DNA from: Epilithonimonas hungarica
GTDB taxonomy: Bacteria > Bacteroidota > Bacteroidia > Flavobacteriales > Weeksellaceae
Assembly (NCBI RefSeq): GCF_900102265.1
Contig: NZ_FNBH01000001.1
Coordinates: 1,302,001 to 1,366,000, forward strand
Length of the DNA stretch: 64,000 nt
Reading direction: 5' to 3'
Shown here: in pieces, positions 7,782-15,908 of the stretch
How the letters are laid out: each line of letters opens with the position of its first letter
Position numbering within the stretch: position 1 is the stretch's first letter
Made by a program: the position numbers and the translations under genes
The notes under the pieces: generated by a model
Told to the model about the DNA's origin: nothing
Database searches by the model: none
Seen by the model: the letters and a program-made list of their open reading frames with translations, nothing else

Positions 7782-7874
7782 TGAAATTTTATGGTTTAAG
7801 GTTCAATGTTTAAAGTTTGTTTTGTGGTTTTAAAGATATTCAAAATTGGAAAAATATTTGATAAGAAATATGAT

Positions 7875-7932
7875 AAAATTCCCTTCCTCTGGAGGGGCGG
7901 CGAAAATTCGTGAGAATTTTTGACGGGGTGGT
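7875..7932 (+). repeat. Two-hairpin repeat, left half of an inverted pair
   Basis: Same family as 4580-4638: a CCTTCC/GGAGGGG hairpin (slightly decayed), CGGCG, a second hairpin AAAATTC-gtga-GAATTTT, then GACGGGGTGGT. Faces its partner across 13 nt. Confidence 0.8.
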
Positions 7933-7945
7933 CAGTAATATGTTT

Positions 7946-8001
7946 AACCACCCCGTCTTCTCATTTCATTCGAAGCCACCCCTCCATAGGAGGGGAATTT
8001 A
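7946..8001 (-). repeat. Two-hairpin repeat, right half of an inverted pair
   Basis: Inverse of 7875-7932, with AACCACCCCGTC inward and CCCCTCC-ata-GGAGGGG outward; the variable segment is CTTC...GAAG with a longer loop. With its partner it forms a back-to-back pair of about 127 bp carrying no gene between the halves. Confidence 0.8.
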
Positions 8002-8164
8002 CAATCCGTAATTTTCAATGATGAATAATTCCAGATCTTTCATTACTAAAGACAAATTATGCTGCAGATAAAAATCGGTGATTCTAAATTACTTTCAATC
8101 CTAATGATTCCAGATAATTTTGCCCTGTCCCATTATAGACTGACTTCTTTTTGTATTCTTTAAA
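7999..8164 (-). pseudogene. Decayed DUF559 gene, C-terminal part
   Basis: Too short and broken to form an open frame. Reading the minus strand from about 8164 gives FKEYKKK, then NYLESLGLKVI and a stop; after a frameshift it continues as ITDFYLQHNLSLVMKDLELF and IIENYGL with a TAA that overlaps the repeat at 7946-8001. This aligns with the end of the intact DUF559 protein (FLESLGLKIF, then QNLSVAMKDLENFIVENYS). It shows that DUF559 coding sequence was joined to this repeat family twice in the window. Confidence 0.75.
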
Positions 8165-8170
8165 ATAAAA

Positions 8171-8194
8171 GAACCTCTCAATAATGGGAGGTTC
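8171..8194 (-). terminator. Terminator after the 114-aa HTH gene
   Basis: Stem GAACCTCTC/GGGAGGTTC (one G-T pair), loop aataat, followed on the minus strand by TTTTATTTTA. Confidence 0.6.
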
Positions 8195-8215
8195 TGCAAT
8201 GCAATATCCGGAGTC

Positions 8216-8560
8216 TTATTTCTGCTGTCTGCTTTTTTCCGGGAAAAGCTTTTTCCATTTGGTTACCGTGTTCCTGCTCAACTTAAAATGTTGTGCAAGC
8301 TCGGTATTGTTCAGTTTGTTAGTTTTTTGATGGGCCAGTATTTTTAGGATCGCTGACGTGTCATATGAGCGGTGCTTTTGATTGAAAGTTTCCGTTGACC
8401 GGTCAGGGAGACCAAATATCTTGGTGTTAAGCTCGATGATATCTAGTACGGATAGTTCTTTTTTGCTCAGCAAAGCTTTGCATTCCTCTTTTTTTTCGGG
8501 GTGCTTTTTATTGATGATATCGCTATAGATGCGATGGTAGTCCGGGTTTGATCTTTCCAT
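8216..8560 (-). CDS. Helix-turn-helix protein, 114 aa
   Basis: Soluble, basic protein. A C-terminal HTH about residues 75-105 (LNNTELAQHFKLSRNTVTKWKKLF) resembles the DNA-binding ends of IS3-type helper proteins and small HTH regulators. The N-terminal half is charged and helical with no recognisable domain. First of a minus-strand group with the genes at 8588, 9133 and 9249, in DNA richer in GC than the surrounding housekeeping genes. Function unknown; may belong to a transposon remnant or regulate the neighbouring accessory operon. Confidence 0.65.
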   Translation of the reverse strand: MERSNPDYHRIYSDIINKKHPEKKEECKALLSKKELSVLDIIELNTKIFGLPDRSTETFNQKHRSYDTSAILKILAHQKTNKLNNTELAQHFKLSRNTVTKWKKLFPEKSRQQK

Positions 8561-8587
8561 TGTATTTTCTGATCTTGATTTTTTTCT

Positions 8588-9037
8588 TTACAATATCCCG
8601 ATATAGTAATCCCTTACAATCCCTTTGGAATAGAACAGGTGCAGTCTCTGCTGGAAAAGACCGAAGAAATATCTTTTCAGGATATAGATGTCCTCTTCCT
8701 CATTCATTTGGTCGGGCACTCTTCCAAACAGTTCTTGTATTTCTTTTCCCGATCTTCCGATCAGGATGTGCTCGTCTGCCAGTAATTCATCCAATAGCAT
8801 TGGTCTGTGTATTTTTCTGTGATCGTTTACGGCGCTATCTTTCTGAATCCATAGAATGCTTACCATATTGTTTTCAAATTCCAGAAAGAGGATGGTCCTG
8901 GCTCCCCACCATGTCCTGCTTAGTTCATAGTGCCAGATATCATCGGAGTAGGGGTTAAGTTTCTCTCCCCATTTTTCCATCACTTCTTTCTTGCTCAAAC
9001 CTGGCAGGATTCCGTTGTATGTCTTTTTCTTTACCAT
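8588..9037 (-). CDS. Unknown 149-aa protein
   Basis: Not recognised. Start taken as the ATG at 9037 rather than the TTG two codons upstream. Two segments, GLSKKEVMEKWGE...WHYEL and GRSGKEIQELFGR...RYFFGLFQ, share a helix-then-strand pattern like the small BamE/SmpA-type fold, so it may be a duplicated domain of that shape; this is weak. No signal peptide, so a cytoplasmic place is likely. It is 27 nt upstream of the HTH gene at 8216-8560 and probably cotranscribed. Confidence 0.55.
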   Translation of the reverse strand: MVKKKTYNGILPGLSKKEVMEKWGEKLNPYSDDIWHYELSRTWWGARTILFLEFENNMVSILWIQKDSAVNDHRKIHRPMLLDELLADEHILIGRSGKEIQELFGRVPDQMNEEEDIYILKRYFFGLFQQRLHLFYSKGIVRDYYIGIL

Positions 9038-9132
9038 TTGCAATTAAAAGTTAAACTTATCGCGTAGCCTTATTATATTTTTGTTGTCTTTTGTGTCCGG
9101 GATAGAACCCAGGATATCCATTATGGACTACA

Positions 9133-9291
9133 CTACACGGTATGGATGTCCATATTTCCACTCTTGAGGTACTTTCTGATCTCTGTTGCTTTTTCCGCCG
9201 GGATCGATATTGCCAATAATTCGTTTTCCAATGCGGGGATCAGGTCAGCTATTGTGGAGGGGCTTTCCGGGAGTTGTATTTGCTGATCCAT
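9133..9291 (-). CDS. Small ORF, 52 aa, overlapping the transposase-like gene
   Basis: Begins at an ATG (9291) inside the last codons of the 9249-9701 gene, overlapping it by 43 nt in another frame, and ends at TAG 9133-9135. The product is acidic with no membrane segment: MDQQIQLPESPSTIADLIPA, then a helical half with LLAISIPAEKATEIRKYLK. The overlap suggests translational coupling. The function is unknown and it may not be expressed. Confidence 0.4.
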   Translation of the reverse strand: MDQQIQLPESPSTIADLIPALENELLAISIPAEKATEIRKYLKSGNMDIHTV

Positions 9292-9701
9292 TTGTATAAT
9301 GTTGTTTTGGGTATTTTATATTCTTCTATTACCTGATGCCTGGTCTTCTCGCCACTCTCTATCATTTCCAGGATAAAGTCTATCACTTCCCTGGTATATA
9401 CATTTTTCCTGAACTGTGGCAACTTGGACCTTTTTTGTTTAGATGTATCATTGTAATTGGTATTCGCAGGCGGGGCATACAGGATCAGATGCTGGGAATA
9501 GACCCTGAAAAAGTCGTAACCTAGTAATTTGCTCCATTTTAACAAAGTACCGGTGGTCAATTCCTTCTGCAGGAACATCTGTTGTATTTCGTCATTGCTG
9601 CATTTGAAAAAATTGGAGATGCGCTGTTGGTCTATTTCAAGTTCTGCGACCCTCAGTTTGATCAAAGTACCTATGTGTATATTTTTAAAATGATCTCTCA
9701 T
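9249..9701 (-). CDS. Transposase-like two-domain HTH protein
   Basis: 150 aa. Residues about 1-60 look like a Cro/XRE-type helical domain (IGTLIKLRVAELEIDQQRIS, then LLKWSKLLGYDFFRVYSQH). A linker with LPQFRKNVYT leads to a C-terminal HTH of the transposase/Psq type (TRHQVIEEYKIPKTTLYKW). The family is, to my knowledge, multicopy in Chryseobacterium and often annotated as transposase, but no DDE catalytic domain is present, so it is a DNA-binding part only. It marks the left border of the accessory region. ATG start. Confidence 0.7.
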   Translation of the reverse strand: MRDHFKNIHIGTLIKLRVAELEIDQQRISNFFKCSNDEIQQMFLQKELTTGTLLKWSKLLGYDFFRVYSQHLILYAPPANTNYNDTSKQKRSKLPQFRKNVYTREVIDFILEMIESGEKTRHQVIEEYKIPKTTLYKWISKYNSRKAPPQ

Positions 9702-9768
9702 ATACGTTTCGATTATTCTTCTGACTATCTTTTTTCATTGTGTTGGAGCAAGAAGAGATCTTTAAAAA

Positions 9769-9818
9769 GATCTCCAGCAAGGTATGTCGTAAAAATACGA
9801 TCATACCTTATTGGAGAT
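9769..9818 (-). terminator. Strong terminator after the secreted-protein operon
   Basis: Long stem: ATCTCC/GGAGAT outside, AAGGTATG/CATACCTT and TCGTA/TACGA inside, loop of A residues. On the minus strand it is followed by CTTTTT. A second palindrome, GAGATCTTT/AAAGATCTC at about 9756-9775, overlaps its foot. Confidence 0.75.
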
Positions 9819-9845
9819 ATGATTAATTAAGGTCAATAATAAGCC

Positions 9846-10367
9846 TCATGGCTTCCAAAAGCTCCATACTGTTCCGTTATAGACTGCCAATTGCTTTTTT
9901 GTCGTATCGTACACCATCATTCCCGCACTTGGTTTGATGATGTTCAGATGTGGGCTTGCCACTTTTGGGAGTATCATGGCCTTGTCCGCATCGGTCAATA
10001 CCAGGATGCCTGGTGTAGTGTCTGTGGCACCATTCACGCCGATGGCTGTTTTGGCAGAGGCTTGTTCTATCTTGTCAGAACCCTGGATCGTAAGGTCCGC
10101 CTTGCCCGTGGTATCCACGCTGAGGTCGAACCAGCTGCCGTTTTTCAGATATTTCACCTTGCTGTCGGTCGTATCGTAGATCACGGTGCCGTCTTCTGTG
10201 ATACCGCTCTTGTTTTCTATATAGGGTAGTACAAGCCCTCTGTTCTCGGTCTCTGCAAATTCCAGGGATACGGAGGTATTGGAAACATCCTGTTTTCCTA
10301 TTGCCACCTGAGACCTTATGGAGGTCATTCCCATCAGGAGCACTACTGCTGTTATTGTATTTTTCAT
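9846..10367 (-). CDS. Secreted 173-aa protein with C-terminal VYDTT/YNGT motif
   Basis: Signal peptide MKNTITAVVLLMGMTSIRSQ. The body starts VAIGKQDVSNTSVSLEFAE and has RGLVLPYIENKSG and DGTVIYDTTDSKVKYLKNGSW, a motif repeated at the C-terminus as GMMVYDTTKKQLAVYNGT then WSFWKP. Such repeats fit small beta-modules. The same C-terminal motif (GMMVYDTTNKCLKIYTNNGT) ends the VWA protein encoded upstream. Last gene of a minus-strand operon (15622 to 9846), 118 nt after the VWA gene, before a strong terminator. No T9SS sorting domain. Probably a surface or extracellular component; function unknown. Confidence 0.6.
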   Translation of the reverse strand: MKNTITAVVLLMGMTSIRSQVAIGKQDVSNTSVSLEFAETENRGLVLPYIENKSGITEDGTVIYDTTDSKVKYLKNGSWFDLSVDTTGKADLTIQGSDKIEQASAKTAIGVNGATDTTPGILVLTDADKAMILPKVASPHLNIIKPSAGMMVYDTTKKQLAVYNGTVWSFWKP

Positions 10368-10485
10368 TTGTATTGTTTATTTGGTTCACTTATCGATAAA
10401 AAAGAAAATTGGAAGCATATTGGTACTGTCGTTCCTCAACTTTCAGAGTATTCCTCAACTTCCAATTTTCTATAATAGGGTAGGT

Positions 10486-12453
10486 CTAGTCCGGGCAGGC
10501 TTGTGTCGTCATACAATACCATCCCCAGGCAGTGCCATTGTTGGTGTATATCTTCAGGCACTTGTTGGTGGTATCATATACCATCATGCCTTCTACAAAA
10601 TTGGCAGGCGCTATCCCCACAGGGTTATTTGATGCATCAAATGCCGTTCTGTTCGGCACAAAGCCCTTGGTCTTGGCCTCCAGTACCAGCCATGCACCTT
10701 TTCTTAGCATAGGCCACTGGTCTGGGTTGTCGGCTCCGGCTCTGCTAAGGGCACTGATCCCTACTTTGCCATCCAGCGTTGCCCCGCCTGTCGTAGCGCC
10801 AGATTTGTAGCATGCTGCGTTACAAGTTGCGATGCCTACTACAACAGGATTACCAACAGGAGAGAAACAGTTACTGGCTGTGCTGTAGAACACTGGCCAA
10901 TAAGTCCCGTTGCCCACGGCAGTAGGATTGGTCACCTCTGTTCCCGTATCATGGGCAGCTGTGGTGTACCACAACAGCTGAGTATTGGCAGGCACTGTAG
11001 AGTGAGGCAAAGCAGTAAGATCCACTGTAGTGGTGTTGGTTGTACAATTATTGCTTACCACGGTCACCTTAGCTCCCGGACTGTAACATTTGTTGGTGCT
11101 GTCATAATAAAATGCCCAATAGTTGGTCGGTGTAGATGTTGCTGATACCGTTGTACTTGACAGCAATGTAGCATCTGATGGTGTTGCTGAGTTATGCCAT
11201 TGCAGTACGCTGCCTGCAGGTGCTGTACCTGTTACCATTCCTGCAAGGTCTACGGCTTGGGATGTTGCCGTTGAATTGGTTAATACGGGAGTAACTGTAC
11301 CAGCGGAACATGGGCAAGGGGTACTGGACACCATTACGCTTACTATAGGAGAAGTAGCCTTTCCTTCACAGCTGGTATCGGATACCATCACATAATAATA
11401 GGTGGTGGCTGCTACCGATGTTGGCGGGTTGAAAGTTGCCGAAGTTGCTCCAGGTATCAGCGTTCCCCCGGTAGTGCTGCTGGTGGTATTACTGTACCAT
11501 TGGTAGCTGAGCGTTCCTGCTCCTGTGGCATCTGCAATCAAAGGTTGTGCTTTACCGTTGAAACATATCGCTTGGGTGGTAGGCGTGACCGTATTAATGG
11601 CTACAATAGGAGTGCAGGATATACAAATATTATCCGCCAGGGTATTAATGTCTATAGATGAAACATCAAAGGTTGAGCTCATTACCGTTTTTCTTGGCAA
11701 CACACCACTTCCTTGTGGATCTCCCACATTGGCTTCTATCCAACCGGTGTAGCTTCCTCCGACAGATGCGATGGCAGCTGCCATATTAGATGCAATACTG
11801 TTAGTTTCAGATGGAGCTTGCAAAACTACAAATGTTGCTTTACGATTCGTTTTTAAATTATTATACTCCGAAAAGTCATAAGCATCACCCTCAGGAGTAA
11901 TAGGAGCAGCATCCTGAGGCCTGCCATCGGTAAAAAGAAATATTACCAGATTATTAGTGGATTTTCTAGTTAATTTTTTAACACTGCTTAAAATCATTTG
12001 CTCATCAAAAATATCTGTGGGAGGAGTACATGATGCACATAATGCGTTGTCAATTAACCTTGCAGCTCCCCAAGTTACAGTACCACCTGAAAGTCTTCTA
12101 TCGAAATTTTTTGCAGCAGTAGCATTATTAGTAAAATCAGATTCAATGTACAGCCAAGAATCAACAGCATCGAGACCATTAGCTCCATATTGTGTAACCG
12201 CCACTCTATTATAAGGATTACAAGCCAATATCTTATCAATAAGGTCTTGGGTTGATTTTTTCATATTAGGATATTCTAGGGGCTGCAGAGGGCTACTGTC
12301 AATATTGCCTATAGAGCTGCTATTGTCCAATAGGAAAATAGCATCCACACCCTGTGCCTGTACCTCACTGTGAAATGCTATGAGCGAAAAAATCAGCATA
12401 AAAAGGAATCGGCGCTTCTCTGTAAGAAAATTATATTTATTTACTTTTTTCAT
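10486..12453 (-). CDS. Secreted VWA-domain protein with Ig-like domains
   Basis: 655 aa. N-terminal signal segment (about residues 15-34, ending VQAQ). VWA domain about 36-275 with the metal-site motif D43-x-S-x-S (LLDNSSSIG) and a second acidic loop at FLFTDGRPQD. It is followed by an Ig-like domain (about 280-375: AICFNGKAQPLIADATGAG, YYYVMVSD) and two further beta repeats with spaced cysteines (PCPCSAGT, NNCTTNT). The C-terminus carries GMMVYDTTNKCLKIYTNNGT, shared with the 173-aa protein. Likely a surface adhesin or scaffold binding ligand through divalent metal. It starts 13 nt after the stop of the 1051-aa gene, so the two are tightly coupled. Confidence 0.75.
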   Translation of the reverse strand: MKKVNKYNFLTEKRRFLFMLIFSLIAFHSEVQAQGVDAIFLLDNSSSIGNIDSSPLQPLEYPNMKKSTQDLIDKILACNPYNRVAVTQYGANGLDAVDSWLYIESDFTNNATAAKNFDRRLSGGTVTWGAARLIDNALCASCTPPTDIFDEQMILSSVKKLTRKSTNNLVIFLFTDGRPQDAAPITPEGDAYDFSEYNNLKTNRKATFVVLQAPSETNSIASNMAAAIASVGGSYTGWIEANVGDPQGSGVLPRKTVMSSTFDVSSIDINTLADNICISCTPIVAINTVTPTTQAICFNGKAQPLIADATGAGTLSYQWYSNTTSSTTGGTLIPGATSATFNPPTSVAATTYYYVMVSDTSCEGKATSPIVSVMVSSTPCPCSAGTVTPVLTNSTATSQAVDLAGMVTGTAPAGSVLQWHNSATPSDATLLSSTTVSATSTPTNYWAFYYDSTNKCYSPGAKVTVVSNNCTTNTTTVDLTALPHSTVPANTQLLWYTTAAHDTGTEVTNPTAVGNGTYWPVFYSTASNCFSPVGNPVVVGIATCNAACYKSGATTGGATLDGKVGISALSRAGADNPDQWPMLRKGAWLVLEAKTKGFVPNRTAFDASNNPVGIAPANFVEGMMVYDTTNKCLKIYTNNGTAWGWYCMTTQACPD

Positions 12454-12466
12454 TTCTTAATGTTTA

Positions 12467-15400
12467 TTAATTGATTACCGGAGCTGTATTACCAGCCGGA
12501 CATCCGGGACCGGCTACAGATACTGACGCCTGATTGTTTTCTGTATTGACATCTGTGGTGTTGGACGGTGATGCAATAACAGCGGTATTGGTAAAGTTTC
12601 CTGTAAAGTTTGCAGGTATCGTGACCGTAACGGTGTAGGTAACCGTGCCGCCAACAGGCAGAGATACATAATCGTTGATAGCGCCTGTTCTTGTACCTGT
12701 TACCTGTGTGCTGCTTCCTGCAGAAACTACAACGGTATAGGATACATTGGCCGCAGGGATCCCCGCAGGAACAGCATCTGTCACATGGGCATTCAGTACT
12801 CCAAAAGGTCCGTTGTTACCTGCCGTCACCGTAAAGGTAACGGCACCACCTGCAGCAACCGATGCTGCCGATGCTGTCTTGGTAATATAAGGGTCTGCAT
12901 TGTAGTTGGTGTCGCCCAATATACAATTAGCCCCATCATTGGTACTGCTGCTTGGTGCAGAGGATAAAAGGACACGTGCCCCGGTAGTTACATTGAACTG
13001 GTAGAACCCTCCTGCATTATTGGAAGCGTACAGTTCCCCCGAATTGGTACTGAACATGGCGCCAAAGTTATCTGCCGTACCATAGATCTGCCCGAACATG
13101 TTGACCATACCTGTAGCAGGATCCAGGGAAAACAATTGGCTTGCGGTAGGAGCACCTCTCAGATCCACACCGTATAAAAGCCCGTTCACTGTATTAAAGG
13201 CAAAATCAGAAGGATGTATATTCTGCGAAAGATTGATCGTAGTGGCTGTAAGGGTCGCAATATTGATCTTGTAGATCACATTGTCCACGCCATTGTCCTT
13301 TACATAATAGTTGCCCATGGTATCTATGACACCGCCATTATAGCTACCTGCGCTGCTGAGCCCCGATATTGTGCCAAGTACGACATAGGTACCATCATTA
13401 TTGATTCTGATCAGGGTATTGCCTGTAGAACCTGTGATCGCGTACATACGTCCATCTACCGAATTGATGGCCGTCGCATTATATGTGATTGGTGTTGCAG
13501 CCCCTACAGCTGTATAGGTAAATGGATTTGTTGCCCTGTTTATCCTGAATAATTGGGTTGGAGAATTCTGTGAAAGATACAATGTAGAGTCGCAACCAAA
13601 AGGAAGGTCTGCAGCGATTCCGTATCTGAGTCCCGTAACATTGATGTTGCCTGCCGTTATGGATAATGTGCCATTCGCAGCACCATCGTTCCCTGTAGCA
13701 GCGGTGGCTTCCCCTACGGTCGCCCATCCTGTGTTGAGCTCTTTTACCGGAGCGGCAGCACCCAGCATCCCTGTATTCTTGCTCAGCTGTAATGTATAGC
13801 TGTTACCTTCTATCGTATAGCCCGTTGGTATGGTGAACACACCAGAAGCATTCACGGTGGCAGAATAGAGCAGTACATTACCGGAATCTACAAGGTTAAC
13901 GTAAAGTCCGCCGCCATTGGTAACAGTACCGTTTATATTGGTTGGGCCGTCTGTATCCTGATATATGGTTCCTGTGAGAGATGGTCTTGCGAGCTGGTAG
14001 ATCCCAAATCTAAGCCCTGTAACATTGGCGTTGCCTGCCGTTATGGATAATGTCCCGTCCGCGGAACCGTCGTTCCCTGTAGTTGCAGTGGCTTCTCCAA
14101 CAGTCACCCACAGGTTATTAAGTTCCTTCACCGGGGCAGGCTGCCCTATGGTCCCCTGGTTCTTGCTCAGCTGCAATGTATAGGTATTGCCTTCTATCGT
14201 ATAGTTTGTCGGGATGGTGTATGCACCTCCTGCAGCAACTGTGGCAGCATAAACTACCAGATTGTCAGCTCCTACGAGGTTCACATATAGACCGCCACCA
14301 TTGGTACCCGTGCCTCCAATATTGGCAGGGCCGTCCGTGTCCAGATAGACACTTCCTACGAGCGATGGCCTTGCCAGCTGGTAGATCCCAAATCTCAGTC
14401 CTGAGATATTACTGGTACCTGCGGTTACAGATATTGTACCGTCCGCAGAGCCATCGTTCCCTGTAGCAGCGATTGCTTCTCCAACGGTCACCCAAAGGTT
14501 GTTAAGTTCCTTTAGTGGAGCGTTCTGTCCAATGGTTCCCTGATTCTTACTTAGTTGAAGCGTATAAGTATTGCCCTCGGTCGCATAACCTGTTGGTATG
14601 GTGAATGCACCTCCGGCAGAAACCGCCATAGAATAGACCACGAGGTTGCTGGCATCTACCAGATTAATATACAGTCCACCCCCGTTGGTAGCAGTTCCAC
14701 CAATATTTGCAGGGCCGTCAGTATCCAGATATACATTTCCGGCTATGGTTGGCTTGGCAAGGGGTAGAAGCGGTACAACATTCAGACGTACCGCAGCAAT
14801 TCTCTGTGTGGAGGATTTTGTAAGCGTGGTGGCAGCAGTTCCACTGCGATAGGCTGTTAACAGGCTTATTCCGTCCGGTTCGTTGGGTGAGTTGGTAAAA
14901 GCAGTTCCTGCGGCGTTGGTGACCTGCATCTTGTTGATATTGGTCCAGCCCGCACTCAGAGAAAGGTTCTCATCTTTTGTGGTAGCTCCGAAGCCTACAT
15001 AAGTTACATCTGCAGCAGCTCTTCCCACCGGGGTAGTAGCTGCTGTGGGCGTACCCGAAAAAGTAGTGGCTGCGGTTGTTGCTTCCAGCCATGCGAAAGA
15101 CCCGGTGGCGGTATATGCCGTAGAAGGGCTTACGTTGCCATAGACCTCTATGGAAACAGCTACCTCATCTGCTATATTGGCAGGGGTCAGGATCCCTGAA
15201 AAATCAAATGTGGAAAGGCCTGTTGGCAATCCGTCGGCATCCGACAGGGTATATCTGTAAAAAGAGGAAGTAAGCTGGGCATTGGTTTGGATGCCTGTCG
15301 CAGATTGATTGTGAAATGTTCGCAGTACGGACCTTCCTGTTAAGCTTTTGCCCGCTACTGTAAAGGGAAAATAATCGACGCCCAAGGTTCCGGATGGATA

Positions 15401-15622
15401 GTTGCTTGCCACCGTAGGTCTATGGTCTCTCTCGAACCAGAAGTGGACGATCATCACACGGTTCTGCCCCGCGGGGATGTTCCAGCTAAGTGTGGGCTTT
15501 CCACCGGTTCCGCTGCCTATTGCAGAAGCGGATGTGCTTCCCAGAAGTGTTATATTCTGTGCAGACAGATTCCCCGAAAGGAACAGGGGTACCGCAAAGA
15601 ACAGTAATAATATTTTTTTCAT
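12467..15622 (-). CDS. Large secreted adhesin-like protein, three tandem repeats plus DUF11
   Basis: 1051 aa with signal peptide MKKILLLFFAVPLFLSGNLSAQ. Order: an N-terminal beta domain (about 22-285); three near-identical repeats of about 125 aa (about 288-670), each with VYLDTDGPANIGG, TNGGGLYVNLV, GNTYTLQLSKNQG, KELNNLWVTVGEA and GLRFGIYQLARPS; a propeller-like domain (about 675-905, STLYLSQNSPTQLFRI); and one DUF11 repeat (about 910-1040: ADPYITKTASAASVAAGG). No T9SS sorting signal or anchor is seen. First gene of the operon with the VWA and 173-aa genes. Probably a surface or matrix protein. The DNA repeats make it prone to unit gain or loss. Confidence 0.75.
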   Translation of the reverse strand: MKKILLLFFAVPLFLSGNLSAQNITLLGSTSASAIGSGTGGKPTLSWNIPAGQNRVMIVHFWFERDHRPTVASNYPSGTLGVDYFPFTVAGKSLTGRSVLRTFHNQSATGIQTNAQLTSSFYRYTLSDADGLPTGLSTFDFSGILTPANIADEVAVSIEVYGNVSPSTAYTATGSFAWLEATTAATTFSGTPTAATTPVGRAAADVTYVGFGATTKDENLSLSAGWTNINKMQVTNAAGTAFTNSPNEPDGISLLTAYRSGTAATTLTKSSTQRIAAVRLNVVPLLPLAKPTIAGNVYLDTDGPANIGGTATNGGGLYINLVDASNLVVYSMAVSAGGAFTIPTGYATEGNTYTLQLSKNQGTIGQNAPLKELNNLWVTVGEAIAATGNDGSADGTISVTAGTSNISGLRFGIYQLARPSLVGSVYLDTDGPANIGGTGTNGGGLYVNLVGADNLVVYAATVAAGGAYTIPTNYTIEGNTYTLQLSKNQGTIGQPAPVKELNNLWVTVGEATATTGNDGSADGTLSITAGNANVTGLRFGIYQLARPSLTGTIYQDTDGPTNINGTVTNGGGLYVNLVDSGNVLLYSATVNASGVFTIPTGYTIEGNSYTLQLSKNTGMLGAAAPVKELNTGWATVGEATAATGNDGAANGTLSITAGNINVTGLRYGIAADLPFGCDSTLYLSQNSPTQLFRINRATNPFTYTAVGAATPITYNATAINSVDGRMYAITGSTGNTLIRINNDGTYVVLGTISGLSSAGSYNGGVIDTMGNYYVKDNGVDNVIYKINIATLTATTINLSQNIHPSDFAFNTVNGLLYGVDLRGAPTASQLFSLDPATGMVNMFGQIYGTADNFGAMFSTNSGELYASNNAGGFYQFNVTTGARVLLSSAPSSSTNDGANCILGDTNYNADPYITKTASAASVAAGGAVTFTVTAGNNGPFGVLNAHVTDAVPAGIPAANVSYTVVVSAGSSTQVTGTRTGAINDYVSLPVGGTVTYTVTVTIPANFTGNFTNTAVIASPSNTTDVNTENNQASVSVAGPGCPAGNTAPVIN
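13611..14762 (-). repeat. Three tandem coding repeats of about 380 bp
   Basis: Three consecutive units inside the adhesin gene, starting near 14762, 14380 and 13995 on the minus strand. Long stretches are identical at DNA level (for example around the GGGLYVNLV and GNDGSADGT codons), implying recent duplication or gene conversion. Confidence 0.8.
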
Positions 15623-15863
15623 TTTAGTATTTTAGAAATTAATTGTTAAGGGCTCTGCAATACCATTTATAGATACAGCTTTACAGGTCTTACAGCACAT
15701 TCAGGATATTCTGATCAGGGTTGGAAATGACCTTATAAATTATTCTATCAAAGACAGGTCATAGGAAGTGGCATCAATATTTTCCAGATGTACTACAGTT
15801 GTGGACGAACCGTGTCATGATATCTTCTGTAAATGATCATTGGGGTCTATCGCCCGAAAAACA

Positions 15864-15897
15864 GATCACCATACAGCAGTTTTGCAGCATGGTGATC
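15864..15897 (-). terminator. Terminator after the cysteine-rich peptide gene
   Basis: Perfect 9-bp stem GATCACCAT/ATGGTGATC with a 16-nt loop. On the minus strand it is followed by TGTTTTTC, just past the stop of the 15909-16160 gene. It separates that gene from the adhesin operon. Confidence 0.7.
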
Positions 15898-15908
15898 AAA
15901 GCAAATGA

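Noticed and set aside
13214-13552. 112-codon plus-strand frame inside the adhesin gene
   Set aside because: Composition is a reverse-strand artefact of Thr/Gly/Ala-rich repeats; the minus strand is clearly coding.
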